Shown here: positions 25,289 to 34,213 of the stretch, in pieces | How the letters are laid out: each line of letters starts with the position of its first letter | How positions within the stretch are numbered: the stretch's first letter is position 1 | From: Nioella ostreopsis | Lineage (GTDB): Bacteria > Pseudomonadota > Alphaproteobacteria > Rhodobacterales > Rhodobacteraceae | Length of the DNA stretch: 52,493 bases | Assembly: GCF_004000255.1 (NCBI RefSeq) | Contig: NZ_RCIQ01000024.1 | Coordinates: 1-52,493 of the forward strand | Direction: 5' to 3' | Position numbers and translations under genes: made by a program | Notes under the pieces: model-generated | Databases searched by the model: none | The model's input: the letters and a program-made list of their open reading frames with translations, nothing else | What the model was told of the DNA's origin: nothing

Positions 25289-25332
25289 TCCCGCCCTGCT
25301 TTTGAAAGGATCGTCGCGCGCAGGGAGAGCGC

Positions 25333-25369
25333 GGACGCCTCCGGCGGGAGTACTTGAACCAAGAAGAAG
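25333..25369 (+). repeat. Short form of the dispersed hairpin repeat, copy B
   Basis: GGACGCCTCCGGCGGGAGTA followed by CTTGAACCAAGAAGAAG matches the terminator-like part of the repeats at 14284-14320 and 34025-34061. It lacks the T run and the upstream GTCGAC/GCGGCCC part. It sits 45 bases downstream of arsC on the same strand and just before the mtgA ribosome-binding site. Confidence 0.6.
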
Positions 25370-25383
25370 GCAGGAGGCGCAAT

Positions 25384-26091
25384 TTGGCCCGGACACCACG
25401 CAAAGCGAAACGGCGACCGCTGCTGCGGTTCGTGCTGCGCTGGCTGTTTCGGGGCACCGCCCTGGTCGTGGTTCTGGGCACTGCCTGGATCGCGCTTTAT
25501 GCCGTCGTGGCACCGCCGACAACGCCCTATATGCTGAGCGAGGGGCGCAGGCTTGGCGACGGGGTGGAACAGGTGTGGCGACCGATGGAGGACATCTCTC
25601 CGCATCTGGCGCGGGCCGTGGTGGCCGCCGAGGACGCGAATTTCTGCCTTCATGCGGGTTTCGACATGGACGCCATTCGCGCCGCGATTGCGGAAGGCAT
25701 GTCGCGTGGCGGGTCCACGATCAGCCAGCAGGTCGTGAAGAACGCGTTTCTCTGGCAGGGCCGGTCCTGGGCGCGGAAGGCGCTGGAGGGGGTGATGACC
25801 CCGGTAATGGAACTGATCTGGACAAAGCGCCGGGTGCTGGAGGTTTACCTCAACATCGTCGAGTTCGACGAGGGCATCTTCGGGGCCGAGGCCGCCGCGC
25901 AGCACTATTTCGGCATCTCTGCCGCCGATCTGAACCCGACGCAGGCCGCGCGGCTGGCCGCCGTTCTGCCGAACCCGCGCGAACGGTCGGCGTCTTCCCC
26001 CACAGCGGCGCTGCGCGAACGGGCCGCGCGGATCGCCGATGGGGCGGCAACGATACGCGCGGATGGGCGAGACGCCTGTTTTGCGCGTTGA
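25384..26091 (+). CDS. mtgA: Monofunctional peptidoglycan glycosyltransferase
   Basis: A 235-residue GT51 enzyme that polymerises lipid II into glycan strands. One N-terminal membrane anchor (LVVVLGTAWIALYAVV) is followed by the catalytic VVAAEDANFCLHAGFD motif (Glu nucleophile region), GGSTISQQVVKN and RRVLEVYLNIVEFDEGIFG. TTG 25384 is the best start: AGGAGG lies at 25372-25377 with 6 bases of spacing. The in-frame TTG at 25354 falls inside the dispersed repeat. Confidence 0.93.
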   Translation: MARTPRKAKRRPLLRFVLRWLFRGTALVVVLGTAWIALYAVVAPPTTPYMLSEGRRLGDGVEQVWRPMEDISPHLARAVVAAEDANFCLHAGFDMDAIRAAIAEGMSRGGSTISQQVVKNAFLWQGRSWARKALEGVMTPVMELIWTKRRVLEVYLNIVEFDEGIFGAEAAAQHYFGISAADLNPTQAARLAAVLPNPRERSASSPTAALRERAARIADGAATIRADGRDACFAR

Positions 26092-26144
26092 AATTGGCCT
26101 CGTCCCAAGGCAAAGAGAGGGGATAAACCAAAAAAGAGCAGATC

Positions 26145-26810
26145 ATGACCCGCCTCTACCACTTCGCCCTCTCCCCCTTCTGCCGCAAGGTCCGGCTGGT
26201 TCTGGCCGAGAAGAAGATCGACGTGGAGCTGATCGACGAACGCTACTGGGAACCCTCGGGCGAATTCTTGCGCCGCAACCCGGCGGCCAAGGTGCCGATC
26301 CTGAAGATGGACGGGATGCTGCTGACCGAAAGCCAGGCGATCTGCGAGTATATCGAAGAAACTCATCCGGAACCCGCGCTGATGCCGCGCGATGCCAAGG
26401 CGCGGGCCGAGGTGCGGCGGCTGTGCTTCTGGTTCGATGACAAGTTCCACCACGAGGTGACGGCAAACCTTGTCTATGAACGGGTGAACAAGAAGGTGAT
26501 GCGCGGGGGCTATCCCGATGGCAAGGCCGTGAAGACCGGCGCGCAGAAGATCAAGTTTCACCTCGACTACATGACATGGCTGCTGGATCATCGCCGCTGG
26601 CTGGCGGGCGACAGTCTGACACTGGCCGATTTTACCGCCGCGGCGCATCTGTCCTGCCTCGATTATATCTCGGACGTGGATTGGAACCGGTCGGCGGTGG
26701 TCAAGGACTGGTACGCCAAGATCAAGTCGCGCCCGGCCTTCCGGTCGATCCTGGCCGACCAGATCCCCGGCTTCATCCAGCCACCCCACTACGCGAACCT
26801 GGACTTTTGA
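26145..26810 (+). CDS. Glutathione S-transferase family protein
   Basis: A 221-residue protein with an N-terminal thioredoxin-like half ([42 protein letters not shown]) and a helical C-terminal half ([20 protein letters not shown]). The CxxC-like position reads SPFCRK, closer to the FzlA/beta-etherase-like branch of alphaproteobacteria than to classical detoxifying enzymes. FzlA, a division protein, has this type of N-terminus and a C-terminal [10 protein letters not shown]-like end, so an fzlA assignment is likely but not proven. The stop overlaps the queG start (TTGA). Confidence 0.85.
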   Translation: MTRLYHFALSPFCRKVRLVLAEKKIDVELIDERYWEPSGEFLRRNPAAKVPILKMDGMLLTESQAICEYIEETHPEPALMPRDAKARAEVRRLCFWFDDKFHHEVTANLVYERVNKKVMRGGYPDGKAVKTGAQKIKFHLDYMTWLLDHRRWLAGDSLTLADFTAAAHLSCLDYISDVDWNRSAVVKDWYAKIKSRPAFRSILADQIPGFIQPPHYANLDF

Positions 26811-27838
26811 CCGGGCTGAAACCGGCGCTGGAGGCGAAGGCCCTGGAAGAGGGCTTCGCCAAGATGCGTGTGTGTCGTCCGGATGCGATCCCGGAGGCTG
26901 CCGGGCGGTTGGCTGCGTTCGTGGATGCCGGGCGGCACGGCCAGATGGGCTGGATGGCCGAGCGGATGACCTGGCGCGGAAACCCCGCCGCTTTGTGGCC
27001 CGAGGCGCGGTCGGTCATCATGCTGGCGGAACCTTATACGCCCGAGGTCGACCCGCTGGAGGCGCTGGAGCAGCGCGATTGCGCGACGATCAGCGTCTAT
27101 GCGCAGAACCGTGACTATCACGACCTGGTCAAGAAACGGCTGAAACGGGTGGGTCGCTGGCTGCTGGATCAGGTGCCGGGTGAGGCGATGAAGGTGTTCG
27201 TCGATACCGCGCCGGTAATGGAAAAACCGCTTGGGCAGGCGTCGGGGCTTGGCTGGCAAGGCAAGCATACGAACTTGCTGGCGCGTGACCTGGGGAACTG
27301 GTTTTTCCTTGGCTCGATCTTCACCACGGTGGAGCTGGAACCGGATACGCCCGAGCGTGACCATTGCGGCAACTGCACCGCCTGTCTGGATATCTGCCCG
27401 ACCAATGCTTTCCCGGCCCCGTTCCAACTGGATGCACGGCGCTGCATTTCCTACCTGACCATTGAACATCACGGCCCGGTGGAGCCGGAGTTGCGCGAAA
27501 AGATGGGCAACCGGATCTATGGCTGTGACGATTGTCTTGCGGCCTGTCCGTGGAACAAGTTCGCCGTCGCCGCGACCGAGATGCGCTATGCCGGGCGACC
27601 AGACCTGCAAAGCCCGAAGCTGGCCGATCTTGCGGGACTTGATGACACCGCGTTTCGCGCCATGTTCAGCGGGTCGCCGATCAAGCGGATCGGGCGGGGG
27701 CGGTTTGTGCGCAATGTGCTTTATGCGATTGGGAACAGTGGCGACGCGGAGCTGAGGGCGTCGGCGCAGGCCCTGACAGAAGATGAAGACCCGACGGTTG
27801 CCGATGCGGCCCGGTGGGCGGTGGAGAGGTTGCAATGA
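26807..27838 (+). CDS. queG: Epoxyqueuosine reductase
   Basis: A 343-residue cobalamin- and [4Fe-4S]-dependent enzyme that reduces epoxyqueuosine to queuosine in tRNA. Both cluster motifs are present ([12 protein letters not shown] and [10 protein letters not shown]), together with [24 protein letters not shown] containing the catalytic Asp region and a C-terminal HEAT-like tail. The likely start is TTG 26807, which overlaps the preceding stop as TTGA; an earlier frame-open region lies inside the GST gene. It overlaps the next gene by 4 bases. Confidence 0.94.
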   Translation: MTGLKPALEAKALEEGFAKMRVCRPDAIPEAAGRLAAFVDAGRHGQMGWMAERMTWRGNPAALWPEARSVIMLAEPYTPEVDPLEALEQRDCATISVYAQNRDYHDLVKKRLKRVGRWLLDQVPGEAMKVFVDTAPVMEKPLGQASGLGWQGKHTNLLARDLGNWFFLGSIFTTVELEPDTPERDHCGNCTACLDICPTNAFPAPFQLDARRCISYLTIEHHGPVEPELREKMGNRIYGCDDCLAACPWNKFAVAATEMRYAGRPDLQSPKLADLAGLDDTAFRAMFSGSPIKRIGRGRFVRNVLYAIGNSGDAELRASAQALTEDEDPTVADAARWAVERLQ

Positions 27839-28704
27839 AACTGGTGATCTTCGGCATGGGCTATTCGGCGGCCACGCTGGTGCGGGAAATGCGGCCCTAT
27901 CCGGCGGGCAGCGTCATTGGCACCACGCGATCCCCGCAGAAGGCCGAGATTCTGGGCAAGACCTCGATCTATCCGCGCGTTTTCCCCGGCACTGACATGC
28001 GCCCCGATCTGGAAAAGGCGACCCATGTGCTGATCACGGCGGGACCGGAGGACGGGGCCGACCCGGTTCTGAAGCACCTACGCCCGGTGTTCGAGGAGCT
28101 GGCAGGCAGCTTCAAATGGGTCGGCTACCTGTCCACGACCGGCGTTTACGGCGACCATCAGGGCGGATGGGTGGATGAAACCGCGCCGCTGACCCCCGCC
28201 ACGAAACGCGGTCGGGCGCGGGTGCAGACCGAGATGGAATGGAACGAGCTATACCGGCTGAAGGGCCTTCCGCTGCATATCTTTCGCCTGCCGGGCATCT
28301 ACGGGCCGGGGCGTGGGCCGTTCGCCAAGGTCAGGAACGGCACGGCGCGGCGGATCATCAAGGAGGGGCAGGTGTTCAGCCGCATCCATGTGGAGGATAT
28401 CGCGCAGGCGCTGATGGCCTCGATGAAGCGCCCGCGTCCCGGTGCGATCTACAACCTCTGCGATGACGACCCTGCCCCGCCGCAGGACGTGCTGACCTAT
28501 GCGGCGGAATTGCTTGGCGTCGATCTGCCCCCCGCCGTGCCGTTTGAGGAAGCCGAACTGACGCCCATGGCCCGCAGCTTCTACGCGGAATCGAAGCGCG
28601 TCGATAACAGCCTGATGAAGCGGGAGCTTGGGGTGAAGCTGCACTATCCGACCTATCGGGCGGGGCTCGATGCGCTCTTTGCCGCCGAGCAGGCGAAAGG
28701 CTGA
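27835..28704 (+). CDS. NAD-dependent epimerase/dehydratase-like protein (YeeZ type)
   Basis: A 289-residue Rossmann-fold protein of the extended SDR class. The N-terminal motif is [10 protein letters not shown] (a GxGxxA variant, typical of the atypical SDR/YeeZ group), followed by [17 protein letters not shown] and [12 protein letters not shown]. The catalytic Tyr-x3-Lys is not obvious, which is also usual for the atypical group. Function is unknown. It is co-translated with queG (ATGA overlap). Confidence 0.82.
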   Translation: MKLVIFGMGYSAATLVREMRPYPAGSVIGTTRSPQKAEILGKTSIYPRVFPGTDMRPDLEKATHVLITAGPEDGADPVLKHLRPVFEELAGSFKWVGYLSTTGVYGDHQGGWVDETAPLTPATKRGRARVQTEMEWNELYRLKGLPLHIFRLPGIYGPGRGPFAKVRNGTARRIIKEGQVFSRIHVEDIAQALMASMKRPRPGAIYNLCDDDPAPPQDVLTYAAELLGVDLPPAVPFEEAELTPMARSFYAESKRVDNSLMKRELGVKLHYPTYRAGLDALFAAEQAKG

Positions 28705-28761
28705 TTCCGGGGGCGTGCGGCTTCTGCTAGGGTGCCGCAAATCAGGTTTGAGGCGAGACCC

Positions 28762-29247
28762 ATGCGCAGTCTTTTGGCGATTCTCTTGCTGGCGGTTCTC
28801 GCCGTCACCGGGTGCAGCCGGTTCCCCACATATGACGGGCCGGAGGTGACGCGGATCATCGTCAACAAAAGCGCCCGACAGCTGATCCTGATGCATCATG
28901 ACGAGGTGCTGCGCGCATATGAGATGGAGCTTGGATTTGCGCCCGAGGGTGACAAGCAGGTGGAGGGCGACGGGCGCACACCCGAAGGCAGCTATGTCAT
29001 CGACCGGCGCAATCCGAACAGCGAGTTCTACCTGTCGATCGGCATTTCCTACCCGAACGAAGAGGATATCGCCGAGGCGGAGGCCCTTGGGGAAAGTCCC
29101 GGCGGCGATATCTTCATCCACGGCACGCCGAACCCGTTTCGGCGCGGCGATGACTGGACCGCTGGCTGCATCGCCATTTCAAACCGCGAGATGCGTGAGG
29201 TTTATTCGATGGTGCGGTTGGGCACGCCCATCGACATCTATCCGTAA
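28762..29247 (+). CDS. L,D-transpeptidase lipoprotein
   Basis: A 161-residue YkuD-domain protein with a lipoprotein signal (MRSLLAILLLAVLAVTGC; Cys at residue 18). The catalytic region is DIFIHGTPNPFRR...DWTAGCIAISNREM, containing the His-Gly and the Gly-Cys nucleophile. Such enzymes make 3-3 cross-links in peptidoglycan or attach proteins to it; this short form may be amidase-like. The ATG at 28762 is chosen because it directly begins the signal peptide. Confidence 0.88.
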   Translation: MRSLLAILLLAVLAVTGCSRFPTYDGPEVTRIIVNKSARQLILMHHDEVLRAYEMELGFAPEGDKQVEGDGRTPEGSYVIDRRNPNSEFYLSIGISYPNEEDIAEAEALGESPGGDIFIHGTPNPFRRGDDWTAGCIAISNREMREVYSMVRLGTPIDIYP

Positions 29248-29254
29248 GGCAGCG

Positions 29255-29809
29255 TCAGGTGCTGCGATTCGCGGGCAGGCCCTGGCCGGTGGTGCCGCCA
29301 TCGCCAGTGACCACGGTCCACCAGATCTTGCCCGCCTCTTCCTGATAGAAGGCAAAGCCCAGATGACGCGCATCGGGGTCGGTGATCACGTCGCGCGTAT
29401 CAGCCTGCTGCATCCAGGCGGCGACGGTTTCCAGCTCTGATTCGTAGGTTTCCGAGATGTTTTCGCCCAGAAGCCGGCCCTGATAGCCCGCCCGCTGTGC
29501 CCGGTCGATGGGCGAGGACCCGTCCGACCCGAAATGCCAGGGGCGATTCTGCAGGCTCATATCCCGCGAATGGGTGGCGGCAGCGGCGTTCAGCTCGGCG
29601 TTCAGCGCCAGATCAGGGGCACCTGCCGCGCGGCGCAGGGCGTTCACGCTGTCCAGCACCCGGAACTGAATTTCGGCCTCGTCCCGCGGGTTGATTCGAT
29701 ACACCGTTGGCAACGGGCGCCCATCCGCCCCAAGCCGGGGGGTGGTCGTGCCCATGCAGGCCGAAAGCGAGCCGAGGGCCGTCGTCATCAGAAAAGTGCG
29801 TCGGAGCAT
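29255..29809 (-). CDS. CAP/SCP-domain lipoprotein
   Basis: A 184-residue protein beginning MLRRTFLMTTALGSLSAC, a Tat-like or Sec lipoprotein signal with Cys at residue 18. The CAP domain shows LDSVNALRRAAGAPDLALNA, AATHSRDMSLQNRPWHFGSD and GENISETYESE, with a DARHLGFAFYQ end. Bacterial CAP proteins are envelope proteins of largely unknown activity. It lies between two L,D-transpeptidase genes, converging on the first and diverging from the second. Confidence 0.85.
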   Translation of the reverse strand: MLRRTFLMTTALGSLSACMGTTTPRLGADGRPLPTVYRINPRDEAEIQFRVLDSVNALRRAAGAPDLALNAELNAAAATHSRDMSLQNRPWHFGSDGSSPIDRAQRAGYQGRLLGENISETYESELETVAAWMQQADTRDVITDPDARHLGFAFYQEEAGKIWWTVVTGDGGTTGQGLPANRST

Positions 29810-29983
29810 GGGTAGATTTCGCGCCTGATACTCGTGGTGTTTCCTAGATCAATAGCGCCCTGGCCCCGTCCGATCAAACACAACAGGCGCAATTCTGCGC
29901 ATTGTGATCCGCCCATCAATGGACGCAGCGGGCCAGAGCCGCTATTTTGCGCGCCAGAGGCAGTTCCCTACGGAGGTCGGACA

Positions 29984-30586
29984 ATGAGCGACCCGAAAAA
30001 CCCAGATCTGAACCGTCGCCTGTTTCTTGGCGCGGCGGCCGCGACTCTGGCAACCCCGGCGCTGGCGCAGGACAGCACCTATGAAGGCAGCACCGAGCTG
30101 GAGCGCGATGTCAGCCAGACCGTCCGGCACAACATTTCCAGCTTTCGCACGCTGGAATGGCAAGACTATTTCGACAACCTTAACAACGGGGCGATTTTGG
30201 TCGATATCACCTCGCGCGCGCTGCATTACTGGAACGAGGCCGAGACGGTCTATCGCCTGTATCCCACGTCTGTTCCCGCAACCGAGGATCTGACACGGCG
30301 CGGCCGTACCCGAGTGGTGCGCAAGGTGGAAGGCCCAGACTGGCGCCCGACGCCCGCCATGCGCGAACGCAATCCGGAATGGCCGGAATACGTGGCGCCG
30401 GGGCCCGACAACCCGCTTGGCACCCATGCGCTCTATCTCAGCTGGACCTATTATCGCATCCACGGCACCCATGATACGCGCAAGATCGGGCGGCGCAGTT
30501 CGAACGGATGCATTGGGCTGTACAACGAACATATCGCCGATCTGTTCGAACTGGCCCGTGTTGGCACGCAAGTGTTGCTAATTTGA
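29984..30586 (+). CDS. Tat-exported L,D-transpeptidase
   Basis: A 200-residue YkuD-domain enzyme. The ATG at 29984 follows CGGAGG and starts a twin-arginine signal (LNRRLFLGAAAATLATPALA). The catalytic motif is YYRIHGTHDTRKIGRRSSNG followed by CIGLYNEHI, with the nucleophilic Cys in the canonical S-x-G-C context. It resembles the ErfK/YbiS branch. An in-frame upstream start at 29834 would bury the signal and is rejected. Confidence 0.92.
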   Translation: MSDPKNPDLNRRLFLGAAAATLATPALAQDSTYEGSTELERDVSQTVRHNISSFRTLEWQDYFDNLNNGAILVDITSRALHYWNEAETVYRLYPTSVPATEDLTRRGRTRVVRKVEGPDWRPTPAMRERNPEWPEYVAPGPDNPLGTHALYLSWTYYRIHGTHDTRKIGRRSSNGCIGLYNEHIADLFELARVGTQVLLI

Positions 30587-30738
30587 CCACAAATCGGCGA
30601 TCTTGGGGTTCGGGACTATTTCCCGGCATTGCAATCCCAAGGCATTGCTGCTTAAACCTAGTTACGAGGTACAGTCTTGGGTGCCCCGCTATGCGTAATA
30701 CCGCGCGAAAAATTTTGGGGCGTATCTTGGAGGATACT

Positions 30739-30918
30739 ATGAAAAAACTCGCACTCGCAGCCGCTCTGTCCGTTGCCGCCACCTCCGCTTTTGCTGGCGG
30801 CTACGTTGAGCCCGTTCTGGAACCCGTCGTGATCGTGGAAGACACCTCGTCCTCCGCTGGTGGCGTCCTGGTTCCCCTGCTGGCCATCATCCTGATCGCA
30901 GCTGCAATCGCTGACTAA
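30739..30918 (+). CDS. Small secreted protein, 59 residues
   Basis: A short protein with a Sec signal peptide (MKKLALAAALSVAATSAFA), a Pro/Val/Glu-rich middle (EPVLEPVVIVEDTSSS) and a hydrophobic C-terminal segment (LVPLLAIILIAAAIAD) that would anchor it in a membrane. GGAGG lies six bases before the ATG and a strong terminator follows, so it is a real single-gene unit. Near-identical small proteins recur in Rhodobacterales; no function is known to me. Confidence 0.85.
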   Translation: MKKLALAAALSVAATSAFAGGYVEPVLEPVVIVEDTSSSAGGVLVPLLAIILIAAAIAD

Positions 30919-30943
30919 TTCGGTCATCGACTTCAGAATAGAG

Positions 30944-30971
30944 AAAGGCGGCCTTCACGGGCCGCCTTTTT
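30944..30971 (+). terminator. Terminator of the 59-residue protein gene
   Basis: AAAGGCGGCC (30944-30953) pairs with GGCCGCCTTT (30960-30969), followed by more T residues: a textbook intrinsic terminator. It lies just before the convergent rlmN stop and may also act on the minus strand. Confidence 0.9.
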
Positions 30972-30999
30972 CATGTTCAGACATCGGCAAAGCCAAGCA

Positions 31000-32187
31000 T
31001 TATTCAGACAATCCAGCCTCTGCCGCAATCTGGGCCCGGCTTTTCCGGGCGCGTTCGGTGGCGGATTTCAACTGACCGCAGGCGGCCATGATATCCTCGC
31101 CCCGCGGGGTGCGAATGGGGCTGGCATAGCCCGCCTTGTAGATGATGTCGGCAAACTTCTCGATCCGGTCCCAGTCCGACCGCTCATAGGGCGCGCCGGG
31201 CCATTCGTTGAAGGGGATCAGGTTGATCTTGGCCGGGATGCCCTTGATCAGCTTCACCAGCCTGCGGGCATCCTCATCCGTGTCGTTCACATCCTTAAGC
31301 ATCACATATTCAAAGGTGATTCGCTCTGAGTTCGACAGTTTCGGATAAGCGCGCAACGCGTCGAGCAGATCCGCAATCGGCCAGCGCTTGTTGATCGGCA
31401 CCAGCTTGTCGCGGGTCTGATCTTCGGTCGCATGGAAGGAAATGGCCAACATGCAGCCGATCTCTTCTGCCGTGCGGGCGATTTCTGGCACCACGCCCGA
31501 GGTCGACAAGGTGATCCGGCGGCGTGACAGGGAAATACCTTCGGGATCCATCGCGATCTTCATCGCATCGCGGACATTGTCGAAATTATACAGCGGCTCA
31601 CCCATGCCCATCAGCACGATGTTGGACAGAAGGCGCGGGCCATTTTCGCCCGTGCCCTCACCCGGTTCCGGCCATTCGCCAAGATCGTCGCGCGCCACCA
31701 TCACCTGACCGACGATTTCCCCCGCCGTCAGGTTACGCACGAGCTTTTGCGTGCCGGTATGACAGAAGGAACAGGTCAGCGTGCAGCCCACCTGGGACGA
31801 GATGCACAACGTCCCACGGTCGGTTTCGGGGATATAGACCACCTCCACCTCGTGGCCACCGGCGATCCGCACCAGATATTTGCGGGTGCCATCGGCGCTG
31901 ACATGGCGGCTGACCACCTCTGGCACCTCGATCACGAACTGTTCGGCCAGTTGCGCGCGATAGCCTTTGGCGAGATTCGTCATCTCGTCAAAGCTGCGCG
32001 CGCCCCAGTGATAGACCCACTGCCAGATCTGGTTGACGCGCATCTTGGCCTGCTTTTCCGGCGTCCCCGCCGCGATCAGCGCCGCGCGCAACTGATCCCG
32101 CGTCAGACCCACGATATTGGTGGGGCCGTCGGGCAGTTTGCGGGGAATGGTCAGGACATCCTGCGTGATGGGGGCGCTGGCGGACAT
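31000..32187 (-). CDS. rlmN: 23S rRNA (adenine2503-C2)/tRNA methyltransferase RlmN
   Basis: A 395-residue radical-SAM enzyme that methylates C2 of A2503 in 23S rRNA and of A37 in some tRNAs. Present are the cluster motif [11 protein letters not shown] (CxxxCxxC), [36 protein letters not shown] and the C-terminal Cys in DIMAACGQL that carries the methylene intermediate. The start at 32187 ([10 protein letters not shown]) has CGGAGC upstream; an earlier in-frame codon adds 17 residues without support. Confidence 0.95.
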   Translation of the reverse strand: MSASAPITQDVLTIPRKLPDGPTNIVGLTRDQLRAALIAAGTPEKQAKMRVNQIWQWVYHWGARSFDEMTNLAKGYRAQLAEQFVIEVPEVVSRHVSADGTRKYLVRIAGGHEVEVVYIPETDRGTLCISSQVGCTLTCSFCHTGTQKLVRNLTAGEIVGQVMVARDDLGEWPEPGEGTGENGPRLLSNIVLMGMGEPLYNFDNVRDAMKIAMDPEGISLSRRRITLSTSGVVPEIARTAEEIGCMLAISFHATEDQTRDKLVPINKRWPIADLLDALRAYPKLSNSERITFEYVMLKDVNDTDEDARRLVKLIKGIPAKINLIPFNEWPGAPYERSDWDRIEKFADIIYKAGYASPIRTPRGEDIMAACGQLKSATERARKSRAQIAAEAGLSE

Positions 32188-32262
32188 GTCAAAGCTCCGA
32201 GAAGGGAATGCGGACACATATAAGCATCCGTCCCTCAAGGCAAACCTTGTCTTGGCAGAAAA

Positions 32263-32790
32263 TCAGCCGCCGCAGCGGGTTTCCGCATCCTCGACCGCGG
32301 CGGTGAAGCCAAGCAGAGAGAAGGTATCGACCGTCTGCGTGCCCCGCGCTGACCTGGCGGTCAGCACCGCTTCGGATCCGCGCTTCATCGCTGTGATGAT
32401 GCGCTGGTCTTCCTGTTCGGACGCGGCCCAGGCCATTTCACCATCGGTGAACAGTTCGAAGGTCGAGTTGCCGATTTCCATCGTCACGGTGGAATCATCC
32501 GCGAAAGGATAACCGCCGGTAAAGGAAACCTCGCCCATCCGGCTTTCGGACGGCCAGTAGCTGACGAACAGCAGAATCTCCGACCGGCGCACGGCGACGA
32601 CGCGCCCGTCGCGGGTGTTCACGGTTTCACGCGGCGCGGACACGACCCAGCATTGTGTCGGGTCATCTTCGACGAACACGCTCCAATCCGTTTCCGCATT
32701 CACGCGGTTCTCGGACTCCTCGGTGTCCTGGGCGAACGACGGCGTCGAAAACGCCAGCGCGATCACCAATCCAGCAACCCAGTTCTTCAT
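32263..32790 (-). CDS. Invasion-associated locus B (IalB) family protein
   Basis: A 175-residue periplasmic protein with a Sec signal (MKNWVAGLVIALAFSTPSFA) and the IalB-type layout: WSVFVEDDPTQCWVVS early, then RRSEILLFVSYWP, GGYPFADDSTVTMEIG, and a C-terminal Cys (TRCGG) likely in a disulfide with the early Cys. The family was named from Bartonella but is common in free-living alphaproteobacteria with no known function. Confidence 0.78.
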   Translation of the reverse strand: MKNWVAGLVIALAFSTPSFAQDTEESENRVNAETDWSVFVEDDPTQCWVVSAPRETVNTRDGRVVAVRRSEILLFVSYWPSESRMGEVSFTGGYPFADDSTVTMEIGNSTFELFTDGEMAWAASEQEDQRIITAMKRGSEAVLTARSARGTQTVDTFSLLGFTAAVEDAETRCGG

Positions 32791-32969
32791 CTTGATCCAG
32801 CCTCCAGCCGTCTCTGCCTCTGGTTTGGGGTTCGGCCTGTTTATCAGGTCTTGCGCTCAAACCCCGCCCACTTCTAACTGCGAGCGGAGATTAACCCGAA
32901 AATCCTTTAGGGGAAAAGCCCCGGTAGCGGAAAATTGCCGGAACCCCTGATCAGGAGGAGGAAAACAGC

Positions 32970-33980
32970 ATGGCTCAGGCGGAAACACTGGTCGAGGTCT
33001 GGAGGGGGCCGTTCTGCGAAAGCGTTCATCGCGGTCATGCGGTGGTGTGGGACGCCGATGGCGGCATCGTCGCCAGCTGGGGCGACCCCGACGCGGTGAT
33101 CCTGCCCCGGTCATCCTGCAAGATGATCCAGGCGCTACCCCTGATCGAAAGCGGTGCGGCTGAGGCGTTCGGATTGTCAGAGGCGCAACTGGCCCTGTCC
33201 TGCGCGTCCCATAACGGGGCGGCGATCCACACGGATATGGTGCGTGCGTGGTTGGGCGGGCTGGGGATCGACCCCGAAGAAGCCCTGCGCTGTGGGCCAC
33301 AGATGCCGGGTGACCCTGACGCACGGACCGCGCTGATCAAGACCGACAGCTCGCCCTGCCAGATCCACAACAATTGTTCCGGCAAGCATTCAGGATTTCT
33401 GACCCTGGCAAAGCATCTGGGGGCCGGGCCGGACTATGTGGACCCCGACCACCCGGTACAGGTGGCAGTGAAATCCGCGTTCGAGGAGGTGACCGGGGAA
33501 ACCAGCCCCGGCTATGGCATTGACGGCTGTTCCGCGCCCAACTTTGCCTGCACCGTCACCGGGCTGGCCCGTGCCATGGGCCATTTCGCCGCCGCAACCG
33601 GTGCGGGCAATGCGCGCGACCGCGCCATGCACCGCCTGACCCGCGCCATGGCGGCCCATCCGGTTCTGGTGGCGGGCGAGGGAAAATCCTGCACTGCGCT
33701 GATGCGTGCAATGTCAGGCCGCGCATCGGTCAAGACCGGGGCCGAGGCGGTGTTCATCGCCATCGTGCCGGAACGGCGCATGGGCGTCGCCCTGAAGATC
33801 GAAGACGGGGCAACGCGAGGATCGGAGGCGGTCATCACCCGCATTCTGTGCGGCCTGGGTGTGCTGGACGCACGCCACCCTGCAGCCCTCGCCTATGCCC
33901 ACGGCCCGATCCGCAACCGGCGCGATATCGTGACCGGCGAGTACCGGTTGTCAGGCGCGCTTTCCGACTGGAAACCATAG
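32970..33980 (+). CDS. Asparaginase (type II/rhizobial-type thermolabile family)
   Basis: A 336-residue protein of the Asparaginase_II family (Rhizobium etli AnsA type), distinct from E. coli AnsB. Motifs are LPRSSCKMIQALPLIESG (the Ser-x-x-Lys tandem), CASHNG, NNCSGKHSGFL with the zinc Cys and Lys, and YGIDGCSAPNFA. It hydrolyses asparagine to aspartate and ammonia. GGAGGAGG lies upstream of the ATG. Confidence 0.92.
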   Translation: MAQAETLVEVWRGPFCESVHRGHAVVWDADGGIVASWGDPDAVILPRSSCKMIQALPLIESGAAEAFGLSEAQLALSCASHNGAAIHTDMVRAWLGGLGIDPEEALRCGPQMPGDPDARTALIKTDSSPCQIHNNCSGKHSGFLTLAKHLGAGPDYVDPDHPVQVAVKSAFEEVTGETSPGYGIDGCSAPNFACTVTGLARAMGHFAAATGAGNARDRAMHRLTRAMAAHPVLVAGEGKSCTALMRAMSGRASVKTGAEAVFIAIVPERRMGVALKIEDGATRGSEAVITRILCGLGVLDARHPAALAYAHGPIRNRRDIVTGEYRLSGALSDWKP

Positions 33981-34024
33981 TCGAAAACCCCGGCCTACGG
34001 TCGGCCAGACCACCCCCTTGGCGC

Positions 34025-34185
34025 TTTCATCTTGGCAAAAATACCTCCGCCGGAGGCGTCCTGCCCTCTCTGCCTTGCCCTTCATCAAGGCCAGTGAACC
34101 GCGCTTTCCACGCTTTCGTGGCAACGCGGCCCGACGAGGCCTCCGGCGCAAGCCGGGGATTGAGGAGGGCCGCTCACGGGTCGAC
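34025..34185 (-). repeat. Composite structured repeat, copy C
   Basis: Read on the minus strand: GTCGAC (34180-34185), GCGGCCC/GGGCCGC outer stem (34167-34173 with 34126-34132) enclosing the hairpin CCGGC-TTGC-GCCGG, then GTTGCCACG leading into a CCACG-AAAG-CGTGG hairpin. The terminator-like element follows at 34025-34061: a CCTCCGGCGGAGG stem and TATTTTTGCCAAGATGAAAG. The order, the 6-base gap after GTCGAC and the ~63-base spacer match copy A. It lies downstream of the kinase gene on the same strand. Confidence 0.7.
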
Positions 34186-34213
34186 GCCGGCAGGCGGCGA
34201 AACCGGTTGATGC

